A stretch of 64,000 nt of DNA from Paraburkholderia aromaticivorans (lineage in GTDB: Bacteria > Pseudomonadota > Gammaproteobacteria > Burkholderiales > Burkholderiaceae). A model generated the notes under the pieces. That model did no database searches. It was not told the origin of the DNA and saw only the letters and a list, made by a program, of their open reading frames with translations. The position numbers and the translations under genes are program-made. The first letter of the stretch is position 1, and every line of letters begins with the position of its first letter. Shown here piece by piece: positions 1-10,009 of the stretch. The stretch lies in assembly GCF_012689525.1 (NCBI RefSeq), contig NZ_CP051516.1, positions 4,216,001-4,280,000 on the forward strand, read 5' to 3'.

Positions 1-212
1 CGCCGCTACCGGCCAAGCCGATCGATCGCACGCAAACGCCGGACGTCGCGCAACCCGCGTCGGCTACATCCAGTGATATGAGCACCGTCCCGGATACCTC
101 CGGCACACCGCTTTCGTTGGCGCCGGAAAACGAACTCGCCGCGCCGCCCGCCTCCGCCGCATCCGCTACGGCGGCTCCGCTGCCTGCTTCCGCCGCCACA
201 CCTGTTCAATAA
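1..212 (+). CDS. lptM: C-terminal tail of a probable small lipoprotein (LptM-like), cut by the window edge
   Basis: An open frame enters from the left edge and stops at TAA 210-212, ten bases before the lysA start. The roughly 69 visible residues are low-complexity and rich in Ala, Pro, Ser and Thr, ending APLPASAATPVQ, with no domain. In Burkholderiaceae a short lipoprotein of the LptM/YifL type, implicated in assembly of the LPS translocon, often precedes lysA and has such a tail. The lipobox that would prove this lies outside the window, so the name rests on position and composition only. Confidence 0.5.
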   Translation, partial: PLPAKPIDRTQTPDVAQPASATSSDMSTVPDTSGTPLSLAPENELAAPPASAASATAAPLPASAATPVQ

Positions 213-221
213 GACTTTCGC

Positions 222-1484
222 ATGACTCGATCCGCATTTGACTACGTCGACGGCGTGCTGCACGCCGAAGGCGTGTCCGCCGTCTCTCTCGCCAAGCAGT
301 TCGGCTCGCCGCTGTACGTGTACTCGCGCGCCGCGCTCACTGAAGCGTGGAACGCCTATGCAGGCGCTTGCGCCGGCCGTCGCGCGAGCGTGCACGTCGC
401 CGTGAAGGCCAATAGCAATCTCGCCGTGTTGAACGTGTTCGCGCGCCTGGGCGCCGGCTTCGACATCGTTTCGGGCGGTGAACTGGCGCGTGTGCTGGCC
501 GCCGGCGGCAAAGCGGAAAACACCGTGTTTTCCGGCGTCGGCAAGAACGCGGACGAAATGCGCGACGCGCTCGCGGCCGGCGTGAAATGCTTCAACGTCG
601 AATCGATTCCCGAGCTCGATCGCCTGAATGCGGTTGCCGCGGAAATGGGCAAGAAGGCGCCTGTCTCGCTGCGCGTGAATCCGGACGTTGACGCGAAGAC
701 GCATCCGTATATTTCCACGGGCCTGAAGTCGAACAAGTTCGGCGTCGCGTTCGAAGACGCGCGCGCCACGTATCAGGCGGCCGCGGCCATGGCGAATCTC
801 GAGGTGGTCGGCATCGACTGCCATATCGGCTCGCAGATCACCGAAGTCGCGCCGTATCTCGACGCGGTCGACAAAGTGCTGGAACTGGTCGAACAGATCG
901 AGCAGGACGGCGTGAAGATTCGTCACATCGACGTGGGCGGCGGTCTCGGCATCACGTACGACGATGAAACGCCGCCGGAAATCGGCGAGTTCGTCCGCAC
1001 TGTGCTCGATCGGATCGAAGCGCGCGGTCACGGCCATCGTGAAGTGTATTTCGAGCCGGGCCGTTCGCTGGTCGGCAACGCGGGCGTGCTGCTTACGCGC
1101 GTCGAGTTTCTGAAGCCGGGCGCGGAAAAGAATTTCGCTATCGTCGATGCGGCCATGACCGATCTCGCGCGCCCCGCCATGTATGAGGCGTATCACGCGA
1201 TCGATCCAGTTGTGAAGCGCGACGTGCCGGCTCACGTTTACGACGTAGTCGGTCCGGTGTGCGAGAGCGGCGATTGGCTCGGCCGCGAACGCCTGCTGGC
1301 GGTCGAACCGGGCGATCTGCTGGCGATCCGCTCAGCCGGCGCGTACGGCTTCGTGATGAGCTCCAACTACAACACACGTCCGCGCGCGGCCGAGGTGATG
1401 GTTGATGGTACACAGGTGCATGTGGTTCGCGCACGCGAAGAGGTGAAGCAGTTGTTTGCGGGCGAAACGATTCTGCCGGCGTAA
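222..1484 (+). CDS. lysA: Diaminopimelate decarboxylase
   Basis: PLP-dependent cytosolic enzyme for the last step of lysine synthesis, meso-diaminopimelate to L-lysine plus CO2. The 420 residues are normal for the family. The PLP-binding lysine is Lys62 in VAVKANSN. HIGSQ is at 201-205, the glycine-rich phosphate loop HIDVGGGLG at about 236-244, EPGRS at 279-283, and the dimer-interface catalytic cysteine is Cys348 in CESGD. The ATG at 222 follows the upstream lipoprotein stop by nine bases, so the two are probably co-transcribed. An intrinsic terminator follows at once, and the next genes converge on it. Confidence 0.97.
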   Translation: MTRSAFDYVDGVLHAEGVSAVSLAKQFGSPLYVYSRAALTEAWNAYAGACAGRRASVHVAVKANSNLAVLNVFARLGAGFDIVSGGELARVLAAGGKAENTVFSGVGKNADEMRDALAAGVKCFNVESIPELDRLNAVAAEMGKKAPVSLRVNPDVDAKTHPYISTGLKSNKFGVAFEDARATYQAAAAMANLEVVGIDCHIGSQITEVAPYLDAVDKVLELVEQIEQDGVKIRHIDVGGGLGITYDDETPPEIGEFVRTVLDRIEARGHGHREVYFEPGRSLVGNAGVLLTRVEFLKPGAEKNFAIVDAAMTDLARPAMYEAYHAIDPVVKRDVPAHVYDVVGPVCESGDWLGRERLLAVEPGDLLAIRSAGAYGFVMSSNYNTRPRAAEVMVDGTQVHVVRAREEVKQLFAGETILPA

Positions 1485-1506
1485 CCTTCAAGAGTTGCGC
1501 CAACGT

Positions 1507-1541
1507 CAAAAAGGCGATGCCACTGCGGCATCGCCTTTTTT
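1507..1541 (+). terminator. Rho-independent terminator of lysA
   Basis: A GC-rich inverted repeat (AAGGCGATGC paired with GCATCGCCTT around a short loop) is followed by a T run. It lies 22 bases after the lysA stop. The A run in front of the hairpin makes it potentially bidirectional, which would suit the convergent msrQ gene. Confidence 0.9.
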
Positions 1542-1569
1542 GTGTTTACGTGAACCGCGCCGGCGCCGG

Positions 1570-2274
1570 TCAACGCGTCTTCGACATCCTGTCACGCATC
1601 CAGACGATCAAACGCCAACCGAGCAACGCCACCATGACCGCGCCGTAAATCTTCGGCAGGATCAGATCGTGTTTGCCCGCCTTCATCCACCAGAAGTGCA
1701 GGATCGCGAGCGCGCCGATCGCATAGATGGACCGATGCAGCATCTGCCAGCGACGCCCGAGCTTGCGCACCATCGCGCGCGGCGATGTCACGGCCAATGC
1801 GATCAGCAACACGAACGCCGCGAAGCCCACCGTGATGAACGGCCGCTTACCGATGTCCTTGATGATCGCGGCGACGTCGAACCATTTGTCGAACCACAGG
1901 TAAGTGGTGAAATGCAGCGTCGCGTAGAAGAACGCATAGAGCCCGAGCATGCGGCGAAAGCGCACGAACGCAGCGACGCCGGTGAGTCGGCGCAGCGGCG
2001 TCACGGCCAGCGTGATGCAGAGGAAAATGAGCGTCCAGAGACCCGTCGAGCGCGTGATGAACTCGATCGGATTTGCACCGAGCCGGTCGGTCAGGCCGAA
2101 CAGCACGATACGCGCGAGCGGATACCACGCCGCGATAAATACCGCGATCTTGGCCGGCACGATCCAGCGCGCGCCGGTTGTGGGCCGCTTCGCCGTCGTC
2201 GTTGTCGCGGACGCCTGCGCGCGCGGCGCTTTGCGTTCGGTCTGCGTAGCGGATTGCGTCTCGGAGGAAGCCAT
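1570..2274 (-). CDS. msrQ: MsrQ, heme-binding membrane subunit of the periplasmic methionine sulfoxide reductase
   Basis: Inner-membrane b-type cytochrome (YedZ family, ferric-reductase-like transmembrane domain) that passes respiratory-chain electrons to MsrP. From the ATG at 2274 the protein has 234 residues. A charged Thr/Ala-rich N-terminal tail of about 45 residues precedes roughly six hydrophobic helices. Histidines in FFYATLHFTTY and in the MLHRSIYAIG segment are likely heme ligands. The open frame extends further upstream, but that part overlaps msrP in another frame. The chosen start lies 11 bases after the msrP stop, as expected for an msrPQ operon. Confidence 0.93.
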   Translation of the reverse strand: MASSETQSATQTERKAPRAQASATTTTAKRPTTGARWIVPAKIAVFIAAWYPLARIVLFGLTDRLGANPIEFITRSTGLWTLIFLCITLAVTPLRRLTGVAAFVRFRRMLGLYAFFYATLHFTTYLWFDKWFDVAAIIKDIGKRPFITVGFAAFVLLIALAVTSPRAMVRKLGRRWQMLHRSIYAIGALAILHFWWMKAGKHDLILPKIYGAVMVALLGWRLIVWMRDRMSKTR

Positions 2275-2285
2275 GTTCACGCCGC

Positions 2286-3281
2286 TCAAAAATTCTTCTT
2301 CAGGTCCATGCCCTGATAAAGCGACGCGACCTGATCGCCGTAGCCGTTGAACATCAACGTCTTGCGCTTGGGCGTGAAGAAACCGTCTTCGCCGATGCGT
2401 CGCTCGGTCGCCTGGCTCCAGCGCGGATGATCGACGTTCGGATTCACGTTCGAGTAAAACCCGTATTCGCTCGACGCGTACGAGTTCCAACTGGTCGGCG
2501 GCTGTTTGTCGAGGAAGCGGATCTTCACCAGCGACTTCGCGCTCTTGAAGCCATATTTCCACGGCACCACGACGCGCACCGGCGCGCCGTTCTGATTGGG
2601 CAGCACCTGGCCGTAGAGGCCCATGGTCAGCAAGGTCAGCGGATTCATCGCTTCGTCCATGCGCAGCCCTTCGGAGTACGGCCAATCGAGTACCGGCGTC
2701 GACAGTCCGGGCATTTGCGACGGATCGGCCAGCGTGATGAATTGCACGTACTTGGCATTGCCCGTCGGCTGCACGCGCTTGATCAACTCTGCGAGCGGCA
2801 CGCCGATCCACGGAATCACCATCGACCACCCTTCAACGCAGCGCATCCTGTACACGCGCTCCTCGAGCGGCGCGAGCTTGAGCAATTCGTCGATGTCGTA
2901 GACCTTCGGATTCTTGATCTCGCCCTCGACGCTCACCTTCCACGGATGCGGCCGCAGCGTCCCGGCGTTGTGCGCGGGATCGGCCTTGTCGGTACCGAAC
3001 TCGTAGAAGTTGTTGTACGTGGTGATGTCCTTGTACGGCGTGATCTTGTCGAGCGCGACGAATTTTGCGTTGGTGTTCGCCGCCAGCTTTTGCGCCTTCG
3101 GGTCCGGCGACGTGTAAGCCGCCAGCGCCTCGCCGTTCACCCCGAGCAAACTGCCGAGCGCCACCGCGCCGGCCGCCTGCAACACGCGCCGCCGGTTCTG
3201 AAAAACACGTTGCGGCGTGATTTCGCTGCGCGCGATGTCGTCGCCGCTGAGTTGAATTCTGTCGCTACGCTTGATCCACAT
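2286..3281 (-). CDS. msrP: MsrP, molybdopterin catalytic subunit of protein-methionine-sulfoxide reductase
   Basis: Periplasmic Moco enzyme (YedY/sulfite oxidase superfamily) that repairs oxidised methionine in envelope proteins with electrons from MsrQ. It has 331 residues. A Tat-type signal is seen near the N-terminus ([10 protein letters not shown], Arg30-32, then a weakly hydrophobic stretch). The molybdenum-coordinating cysteine is Cys148 in [10 protein letters not shown], and the conserved motifs [11 protein letters not shown] and [10 protein letters not shown] are present. It is the first gene of the msrP-msrQ pair. The region 3282-3410 should hold its promoter, but I could not pick convincing -35/-10 boxes. 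Confidence 0.95.
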   Translation of the reverse strand: MWIKRSDRIQLSGDDIARSEITPQRVFQNRRRVLQAAGAVALGSLLGVNGEALAAYTSPDPKAQKLAANTNAKFVALDKITPYKDITTYNNFYEFGTDKADPAHNAGTLRPHPWKVSVEGEIKNPKVYDIDELLKLAPLEERVYRMRCVEGWSMVIPWIGVPLAELIKRVQPTGNAKYVQFITLADPSQMPGLSTPVLDWPYSEGLRMDEAMNPLTLLTMGLYGQVLPNQNGAPVRVVVPWKYGFKSAKSLVKIRFLDKQPPTSWNSYASSEYGFYSNVNPNVDHPRWSQATERRIGEDGFFTPKRKTLMFNGYGDQVASLYQGMDLKKNF

Positions 3282-3412
3282 CGTGCTGCTCCTTGCCGGC
3301 CCATCGGTCTATGCATCTTAAGGGGCCATATTGATGATCGCTCGTCCGTCCAGCCATCTGTAGGTACTGTGAGGGCGAACACTTTAGATGCAGCGGATAT
3401 TCCGTCGACCAT

Positions 3413-3447
3413 AAAAAAACCGCCGGTGCGAAGCACACGGCGGTTTT
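3413..3447 (-). terminator. Rho-independent terminator of the ccsB transcript
   Basis: A ten-base-pair stem (AAAACCGCCG with CGGCGGTTTT, 3416-3425 and 3438-3447) is followed on the minus strand by a run of seven T. It lies just downstream of the ccsB stop at 3471 and separates the cytochrome biogenesis genes from msrPQ. Confidence 0.9.
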
Positions 3448-3470
3448 GAGTCGGTTCAGCGCGGCAGATC

Positions 3471-4676
3471 TTACAGCTTGCCGTAGCTATGCAGGCCCGA
3501 CAGGAACATGTTGACGCCGAGGAAGGCGAAGGTCGTCACCAGCAGGCCGGTCAGCGCCCACCATGCCGCGACCGCGCCGCGCAGACCCTTCATCAGGCGC
3601 ATGTGCAGCCACGCCGCATAGTTCAGCCAGACGATCAGCGCCCACGTTTCCTTCGGGTCCCAGCTCCAGTAGCCGCCCCAGGCTTCGGCAGCCCACAGCG
3701 CGCCGAGAATCGTGGCGATCGTGAAGAACGCGAAACCGACGGCGATCGACTTGTACATTACGTCGTCGAGCACTTCGAGCGCCGGCAAGCGATCGGCCAG
3801 CACACCGCGCTCTTTCGCCAGATACGCGACACCCACCATGGCCGACAGCGCGAAGCTGCCATAGCCGATGAAGTTCGCCGGCACGTGAATCTTCATCCAC
3901 CAGCTTTGCAGCGCGGGAACCAGCGGCTGGATCTGCTGCGCGTCGCGCGCCACCGAGTACCACATCAGGAAACCTACCGCCGCGCCGATCACCAGCAGCA
4001 CGAAAGCGCCGAGCGCGCGGGTGTTGTAGTGCTGCTCGTAGTACAGATAGAAGAGCGCGGTGATCAGGCTGAACAGCACGAACACTTCGTAAAGGTTCGA
4101 AATAGGAATATGGCCGACGTCCGCGCCGATCAGGTACGACTCGTACCAGCGCACCATCAGGCCGACAAAGCCCATGACCACCGCCGCCCACGTCATTTTC
4201 GAGCCGATCGCGGCGCCGGTCGGTGAACGCGACAGCAAGCCGATCCAGTAGAACACCGTGGCGAACACGAAGAGCGCGCTCATCCACAGAATCGCGGACT
4301 GGCTCGACAGGAAATACTTGAGGAAGAAGGCGTTATCGGCGCGGCTGAGATCGCCGTGGTAGATCTGGATGGCCAGCAGCGACAGCGCCGCGATGCTCAC
4401 CATTAGCGGACGCACTGGTTTCCAGCGCCAGCCCAGCACCACGAAAACCGGCACGGCGCAGCAGAGCACCAGCTTGTCGTAGTAGTTCATGAACGGGTGA
4501 TAGCGCGACAGCGCGAACCCGGCGCCCGCGACCATCGCGAGGGCAAACAGCCAGTCGACGATGCCGAGCCGCTTCAGGAACGGCCGCTCGTCGTACTGTC
4601 CGATGTTGAGTGACTCGCCTGCCAGCGCCTTTTGGGGCCGCGAAGAGGGAGATTGGGAAACCTGAGTCAAGTCCAT
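3471..4676 (-). CDS. ccsB: System II cytochrome c biogenesis protein CcsB (CcsA/CcmC family heme handler)
   Basis: Polytopic inner-membrane protein that, with ResB, exports heme and ligates it to apocytochromes c in the periplasm. From the ATG at 4676 it has 401 residues with about eight hydrophobic segments. The diagnostic tryptophan-rich WWD motif WGGYWSWDPKETW begins near residue 333, followed by a conserved His-bearing helix. A longer frame starts at 4766 but would run into resB. The chosen start lies four bases after the resB stop, indicating tight coupling. Naming of the two partners varies between species (CcsA versus CcsB). Confidence 0.94.
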   Translation of the reverse strand: MDLTQVSQSPSSRPQKALAGESLNIGQYDERPFLKRLGIVDWLFALAMVAGAGFALSRYHPFMNYYDKLVLCCAVPVFVVLGWRWKPVRPLMVSIAALSLLAIQIYHGDLSRADNAFFLKYFLSSQSAILWMSALFVFATVFYWIGLLSRSPTGAAIGSKMTWAAVVMGFVGLMVRWYESYLIGADVGHIPISNLYEVFVLFSLITALFYLYYEQHYNTRALGAFVLLVIGAAVGFLMWYSVARDAQQIQPLVPALQSWWMKIHVPANFIGYGSFALSAMVGVAYLAKERGVLADRLPALEVLDDVMYKSIAVGFAFFTIATILGALWAAEAWGGYWSWDPKETWALIVWLNYAAWLHMRLMKGLRGAVAAWWALTGLLVTTFAFLGVNMFLSGLHSYGKL

Positions 4677-4680
4677 GATC

Positions 4681-6903
4681 TTACCGGGTCGAATCTTGTG
4701 AGCTTGCGGACGGCGCGCCGGCGTTGCCGGATTTATGGGAGGCGCCGGCGGCGTCGGGTGCTTCAACGAGTTTGGCGCCCAGCGCGGCGCCTACCGCGTC
4801 GCGCGTCTGAACGAACTCTTTCTCGAAGTCGAGCGTCTTGCGTGCGCTCGACATTGCCATCACGACGTTCGTGCCGTGCTCGGTGTCTTTGAGCCAGAAC
4901 CAGAGGCGCCGTTCGCGGACGTAGAACATCGAAAAGATGCCCAACACGAGGAGCAGGCTGCCAAGATACACGACTTTTTTGCCCGGCGCGCGCGTCAACT
5001 GAAATACCGAAGCTTGCACCTGCTTGAATGAGTCGAGCTGTAAATAGACCGGCGATCCATACAAAAAGCTGTCGGATATCGCGTTGATCGAGCTCTGGAT
5101 AAAGCGGCTGGCGTCAGCATTGGCCGCCGCCTCGGGCTCGCCGAGTTGCTGGCGGGACAGCTGATACAGGTCCCACGTCGAGCCTTCCAGCATGCGCAGC
5201 AGCAGGCCGGCGGCCTTTTCCTGCTCGCCCTTCGGCACCGAATGGTCGATAAAACCGGCGATGGCCTGGAAGCCGCCGACCGTCTGGCCGTTCGGCATCT
5301 TGATGCTGTTATCCGCGCCCGCAAAAAGGGTCAGCACGCGCAGCGCGCTTTCTTCCAGATGTTGTTGCAGTTCGGCATTCGAGCCGGGCACCGAGCGCAG
5401 CGCGAAACGGTGAGCCGCAGAGGCGCGCATGGCCGGATCCTCGAGCGTGGCGCGCAGGTTCATCCATTCCTTGACGGTGCCGCCGCTGTCGGCGGGAATG
5501 CGCAGGTAGCGAAACGGATCGTCCGGATTCACACGCATGCCGGCGAGGAACATCTTTTCGCCGGACACGTCGACCGGCAGCATGTAGTTGTTGTATTCGC
5601 GCGCCTGGCCGTCCTTGTCGCGCACCTTGTATTGCACCGACGGGCCGACGTTGTGCAGATCGAGCGGCTTCGAGGTTTTCGCGCCGGAGCCGAGGCGCTC
5701 GTCGAACGCTTCTTTCAGCGTGCGGTGCGCCGCGACGCCACGGGCGTCGGTCTGGCCGCTGCCGTTCTGGATGTTTTCGACGTTGATCGCGCGGAAATCG
5801 GTGAATTCGACCGTCTGGCCGTCGGCCAGCGGCGTGGCCGTGCCCAACGGCGCATTGCCACCGATCGTGCCACCGAACGGCGCGGTCTTCGCGCTCGCGC
5901 CGCTCATCGGGTAGGCGGTCATCTGCATCTGCGAGCCGCCGTCCTGGAAGCTCGACTGGTAGATCGACACGCCGTCGTAGGTGAACGGTTTGTTCACTTC
6001 GACGCGCGCCGGCACGCGCGCGCCCGTCTTGTGATCCACCACCACGATGTCGCTCGCGAACAGCTTGGGCATGCCCGTCGAGTAGTAATCGACGATGAAC
6101 TTGTTCAGTTCGATCGAAAACGGCAGATCCTGGATCAGCGAGCCGTCGGGCTGGTTCAGGATCGCCGTGGACACGTGCTGGCCTTCCGGCACCCATGCAT
6201 AGCCGCGAAACGTCGGGTTGGACTGCGACAGACGATGATCCGGCGTGATGTCGTTGATCACCGTGTTGGCACGGATCGGCGACTTGTCGAACAGCCACAT
6301 TTGCAGCTTGATCGGCAGATTGCTGTCGAGCAGGCCGCCGAGGCAGATCACCACGATCGCAATGTGAGCGGAGATATACCCGAACTTGGTTAGCGCGCCG
6401 CGCTTGGCGGCGATCAAGGTCGCGCCATCGGACTCACGGGTGACGAACTTGTAGCCGAGCTTCGCCGAGAGTCTGGCGAGCAACGCCGTGGTCTGCGCGC
6501 GGGAGCCATGCACCGCGAATTCGCCTTTGTGATGGAACGCGCGCAGGCTGCCTTCGCGGACCTTGTCCTTCCAGCTCTTCACGTCGGCGACCATTTTCGG
6601 CGCATTGCGGATCACGCACAGCGACACCGACACCATCAGGAAGCCGAGAATCAGCATGAACCACCACGAGCTGTACACCGTGTACAGACTCAGCGAACGG
6701 AAGATGTCTGCCCAGAACGGGCCGAACTGATTGACGTAGTTGGGATACGGATCGTCCTGCGTGAGGACGGTGCCGATGATGCTGGCGATCGACAAAATCA
6801 CGAGCAACGAAATGGCGAAACGCATCGAACTCAAAACTTCGACGACGCTGCGCGTAGTGCGATTGCCCGACTTCGACTGCAAACCCGACGTGGTGACGCT
6901 CAT
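4681..6903 (-). CDS. resB: Cytochrome c biogenesis protein ResB
   Basis: Partner of CcsB in the system II heme ligation complex. The 740 residues contain three N-terminal transmembrane helices (about 30-50, 80-100 and 175-195). The third carries a His (GYISAHIAIVV) typical of a heme-relay position. A periplasmic domain of more than 400 residues follows, then a last helix near 655-675 (YLGSLLLVLGIFSMFYV) and a cytosolic tail. It is the first gene of resB-ccsB and lies just downstream of a c-type cytochrome gene, a sensible grouping since that cytochrome needs this system for maturation. Confidence 0.95.
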   Translation of the reverse strand: MSVTTSGLQSKSGNRTTRSVVEVLSSMRFAISLLVILSIASIIGTVLTQDDPYPNYVNQFGPFWADIFRSLSLYTVYSSWWFMLILGFLMVSVSLCVIRNAPKMVADVKSWKDKVREGSLRAFHHKGEFAVHGSRAQTTALLARLSAKLGYKFVTRESDGATLIAAKRGALTKFGYISAHIAIVVICLGGLLDSNLPIKLQMWLFDKSPIRANTVINDITPDHRLSQSNPTFRGYAWVPEGQHVSTAILNQPDGSLIQDLPFSIELNKFIVDYYSTGMPKLFASDIVVVDHKTGARVPARVEVNKPFTYDGVSIYQSSFQDGGSQMQMTAYPMSGASAKTAPFGGTIGGNAPLGTATPLADGQTVEFTDFRAINVENIQNGSGQTDARGVAAHRTLKEAFDERLGSGAKTSKPLDLHNVGPSVQYKVRDKDGQAREYNNYMLPVDVSGEKMFLAGMRVNPDDPFRYLRIPADSGGTVKEWMNLRATLEDPAMRASAAHRFALRSVPGSNAELQQHLEESALRVLTLFAGADNSIKMPNGQTVGGFQAIAGFIDHSVPKGEQEKAAGLLLRMLEGSTWDLYQLSRQQLGEPEAAANADASRFIQSSINAISDSFLYGSPVYLQLDSFKQVQASVFQLTRAPGKKVVYLGSLLLVLGIFSMFYVRERRLWFWLKDTEHGTNVVMAMSSARKTLDFEKEFVQTRDAVGAALGAKLVEAPDAAGASHKSGNAGAPSASSQDSTR

Positions 6904-6923
6904 TCATACTCCGACTGAACAGC

Positions 6924-6969
6924 AAAAAAGGGTGAAGGGCTGTCGTAGGCACGACGCCCTCACCCTTTT
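6924..6969 (-). terminator. Rho-independent terminator after the cytochrome c4 gene
   Basis: A long, slightly imperfect stem pairs AAGGGTGAAGGGC with GCCCTCACCCTT, with one bulged A. On the minus strand it ends in six T. It lies between the cytochrome stop (7021) and the resB start (6903), so resB-ccsB probably has its own promoter or depends on read-through. Confidence 0.85.
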
Positions 6970-7020
6970 CTTGTTTTGTACCGACCTCGCCGGGTCGGTT
7001 GCACTTGCGTGCGGACTTCC

Positions 7021-7680
7021 TTAGTGCAAGCCCGCGATGTAATCGGCTACTGCCTTGATCTCGCTGTCCGACAGACGCGTTGCAATCGCATGCATCGGCT
7101 CGTTGTTGTTACGTGCGCCCGGGCCTTGCGTGAACGCCAGCAACTGCGCCACCGTGTATTCCGCCCACTGCCCCGACAGCCGTGGATACTGCGACGGAAT
7201 CCCTTGCCCGGTCGGTCCGTGACAGCTCGCGCACGCCGGCACGCCCTTGTCGGCAATCCCGCCCCGATAAATCTTCTGACCGAGCGGAACGGTATCCTTG
7301 TTGTGCGCGTAGCCTGGCTTCGGGGTTTGCGCCGCGAAATAGGCCGCGACGTTGACCATATCCTGATCGGACAGCGCCGCCGCCATGCCCGCCATGATCG
7401 CATTGTTGCGCGCTGGCTGCTTGGCGCCCGGCTGGGTCTTGAAGTCCTTGAGTTGCTTGACGAGATACTCAGGGTGCTGGCCCGCCAGCTTCGGGTACGC
7501 GCCGCCGGCACTGTTGCCGTCTGCCCCATGACATGACGCGCATACCTGCACCGCGATTGCCTGCCCCCGATTGACGTCCGGCTTTGCCGGTTCTGCTGCT
7601 CGTGCCTGAATTGCCAAACCTGAAAGACCTGCCGCTACATGAAGCACCATCAGAGTCTTGCTCAGTCGATTCATTCGCAC
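7021..7680 (-). CDS. Periplasmic diheme cytochrome c4
   Basis: Electron carrier with two class I cytochrome domains in tandem. The N-terminus is a Sec signal peptide with probable cleavage after IQARA (about residue 28). Heme sites are CASCH at 47-51 and CASCH at 150-154. Met ligands are likely in NNAIMAGMA (about 92-100) and NNEPMHAIA. The 219 residues match cytochrome c4. The start could be the first Met (7680) or Met3, and the signal peptide is unaffected by this. It probably carries electrons from the bc1 complex to a terminal oxidase. Confidence 0.94.
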   Translation of the reverse strand: MRMNRLSKTLMVLHVAAGLSGLAIQARAAEPAKPDVNRGQAIAVQVCASCHGADGNSAGGAYPKLAGQHPEYLVKQLKDFKTQPGAKQPARNNAIMAGMAAALSDQDMVNVAAYFAAQTPKPGYAHNKDTVPLGQKIYRGGIADKGVPACASCHGPTGQGIPSQYPRLSGQWAEYTVAQLLAFTQGPGARNNNEPMHAIATRLSDSEIKAVADYIAGLH

Positions 7681-7845
7681 ACCCTGTCTCGTCTTGTGGG
7701 ATTTTTAGAGAGCCCCCAAACCTCGCGTTTCGCGCGAGGCTCGGCATCTTCTTGAAGGTTTTGCAAAATACGACAGCGACCGAGTGACCGGTAGGAGCCG
7801 CCAAGGCACGCGGGCTGGCCCCCTCAGGTTTTCAGTAAACCATCG

Positions 7846-7857
7846 TATTGTACAATA
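7846..7857. promoter_or_regulatory. 12-bp palindrome at the divergent cytochrome c4 / engB promoter region
   Basis: TATTGTACAATA is a perfect palindrome in the 258-base gap between two divergent genes. Each strand reads TACAAT, five of six matches to a -10 box, so one site could serve as -10 for both directions or as an operator. No strong -35 box stands at the right distance on either strand, so the promoter role is tentative. Confidence 0.4.
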
Positions 7858-7938
7858 ACTCGCTAATCGCTAAGACGCCAGTCGGGCTTGACCCGTCCCC
7901 ACTCCGGGTTCCCCGGCGTCTCGAATCCTGGCCTGATC

Positions 7939-8592
7939 ATGTCCTTCCTGCTCCACCAATCCCGCTTTTTCACGACCGTCAATCACTTACGTGATCTGCC
8001 GGCCACTTCGCAACCCGAGATCTGCTTTGCGGGACGCTCGAACGCGGGCAAGTCGACGGCGATCAATATTCTGTGCAATCAGAAGCGGCTGGCCTTCGCC
8101 AGTAAGACGCCAGGACGCACGCAGCATATCAATTACTTTTCGGTGGGCAAGGCGGACGAGCCGACTGCGCATCTGGTCGATCTGCCGGGCTACGGTTACG
8201 CAGAAGTGCCGGGCGCCGCCAAGGCGCACTGGGAAGCGCTGCTCTCCACCTATCTGCAATCGCGCTCGCAATTGCGCGGCATGATCCTGATGATGGACTC
8301 GCGCCGCCCGCTGACGGATCTGGATCGCCGCATGATCGAATGGTTCGCGCCGACCGGCAAGCCGATCCACACGCTCCTGACCAAGTGCGACAAATTGACG
8401 CGCCAGGAAAGCATAAACGCGTTGCGCGCGACGCAGAAAGGTCTGGCTGAGTACCGTACCGCCGGCTACCAGGGCGAACTGACCGCCCAGCTGTTCTCTG
8501 CGCTCAAACGCGTCGGCATCGACGAAGCGCACGAACTGATCGAAAGCTGGCTGATCCCCAACGCGAAAGGCGAAACGGACGCCGCCCAGTAA
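7939..8592 (+). CDS. engB: Ribosome biogenesis GTPase EngB (YihA/YsxC)
   Basis: Essential TrmE-Era-type GTPase needed for assembly of the large ribosomal subunit. The protein from ATG 7939 has 217 residues. G1 is GRSNAGKST at 32-40, G2 is in KTPGRTQH, G3 is DLPGYGY and G4 is TKCDK. The open frame can be extended to 7888, but the MSFLLHQ start fits the family. It is transcribed away from the cytochrome c4 gene and toward hemB, with no plus-strand terminator between them. Confidence 0.95.
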   Translation: MSFLLHQSRFFTTVNHLRDLPATSQPEICFAGRSNAGKSTAINILCNQKRLAFASKTPGRTQHINYFSVGKADEPTAHLVDLPGYGYAEVPGAAKAHWEALLSTYLQSRSQLRGMILMMDSRRPLTDLDRRMIEWFAPTGKPIHTLLTKCDKLTRQESINALRATQKGLAEYRTAGYQGELTAQLFSALKRVGIDEAHELIESWLIPNAKGETDAAQ

Positions 8593-8642
8593 GCGAGGCG
8601 AGCGTCGCCGGAGACGACAAAAGCGCTATTCCGGCCGCCCAT

Positions 8643-8670
8643 AAAAAAACCCGCCGCTTTAACGGCGGGT
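8643..8670 (-). terminator. Minus-oriented terminator-like hairpin between engB and hemB
   Basis: The stem ACCCGCCG/CGGCGGGT (8649-8656 and 8663-8670) is preceded on the plus strand by seven A and followed by no T run. It therefore works as an intrinsic terminator only for minus-strand transcription, although both neighbours are on the plus strand. It could stop antisense transcription out of hemB. Confidence 0.7.
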
Positions 8671-8682
8671 CAAACAGCCTAA

Positions 8683-9840
<1,158 letters not shown>

Positions 9841-9881
9841 CTTGACGAGATGCCGCCCGCGGCGGTTCGGACGTTGCAATG

Positions 9882-9919
9882 AACGGAGGACGACTTGTGT
9901 GTCGTGCCTCCGTTTTTTT
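9882..9919 (+). terminator. Rho-independent terminator of hemB
   Basis: The stem AACGGAGG/CCTCCGTT, with an inner CGAC/GTCG pair, ends in a run of seven T. It lies 42 bases after the hemB stop. Confidence 0.9.
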
Positions 9920-10009
9920 ATTGGACGGCGGGCGTTTGGCGCTCGGCGCTTGCCCCACACGCCCCGTTAGTTTTTGCGAAGTCGCAGTCACGCCGCGGCC
10001 GGCTGCTCG

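Noticed and set aside
1456..2316. Plus-strand frame of 286 codons overlapping lysA end and msrQ
   Set aside because: It crosses the lysA terminator and shadows msrQ, and its composition is that of an antisense frame.
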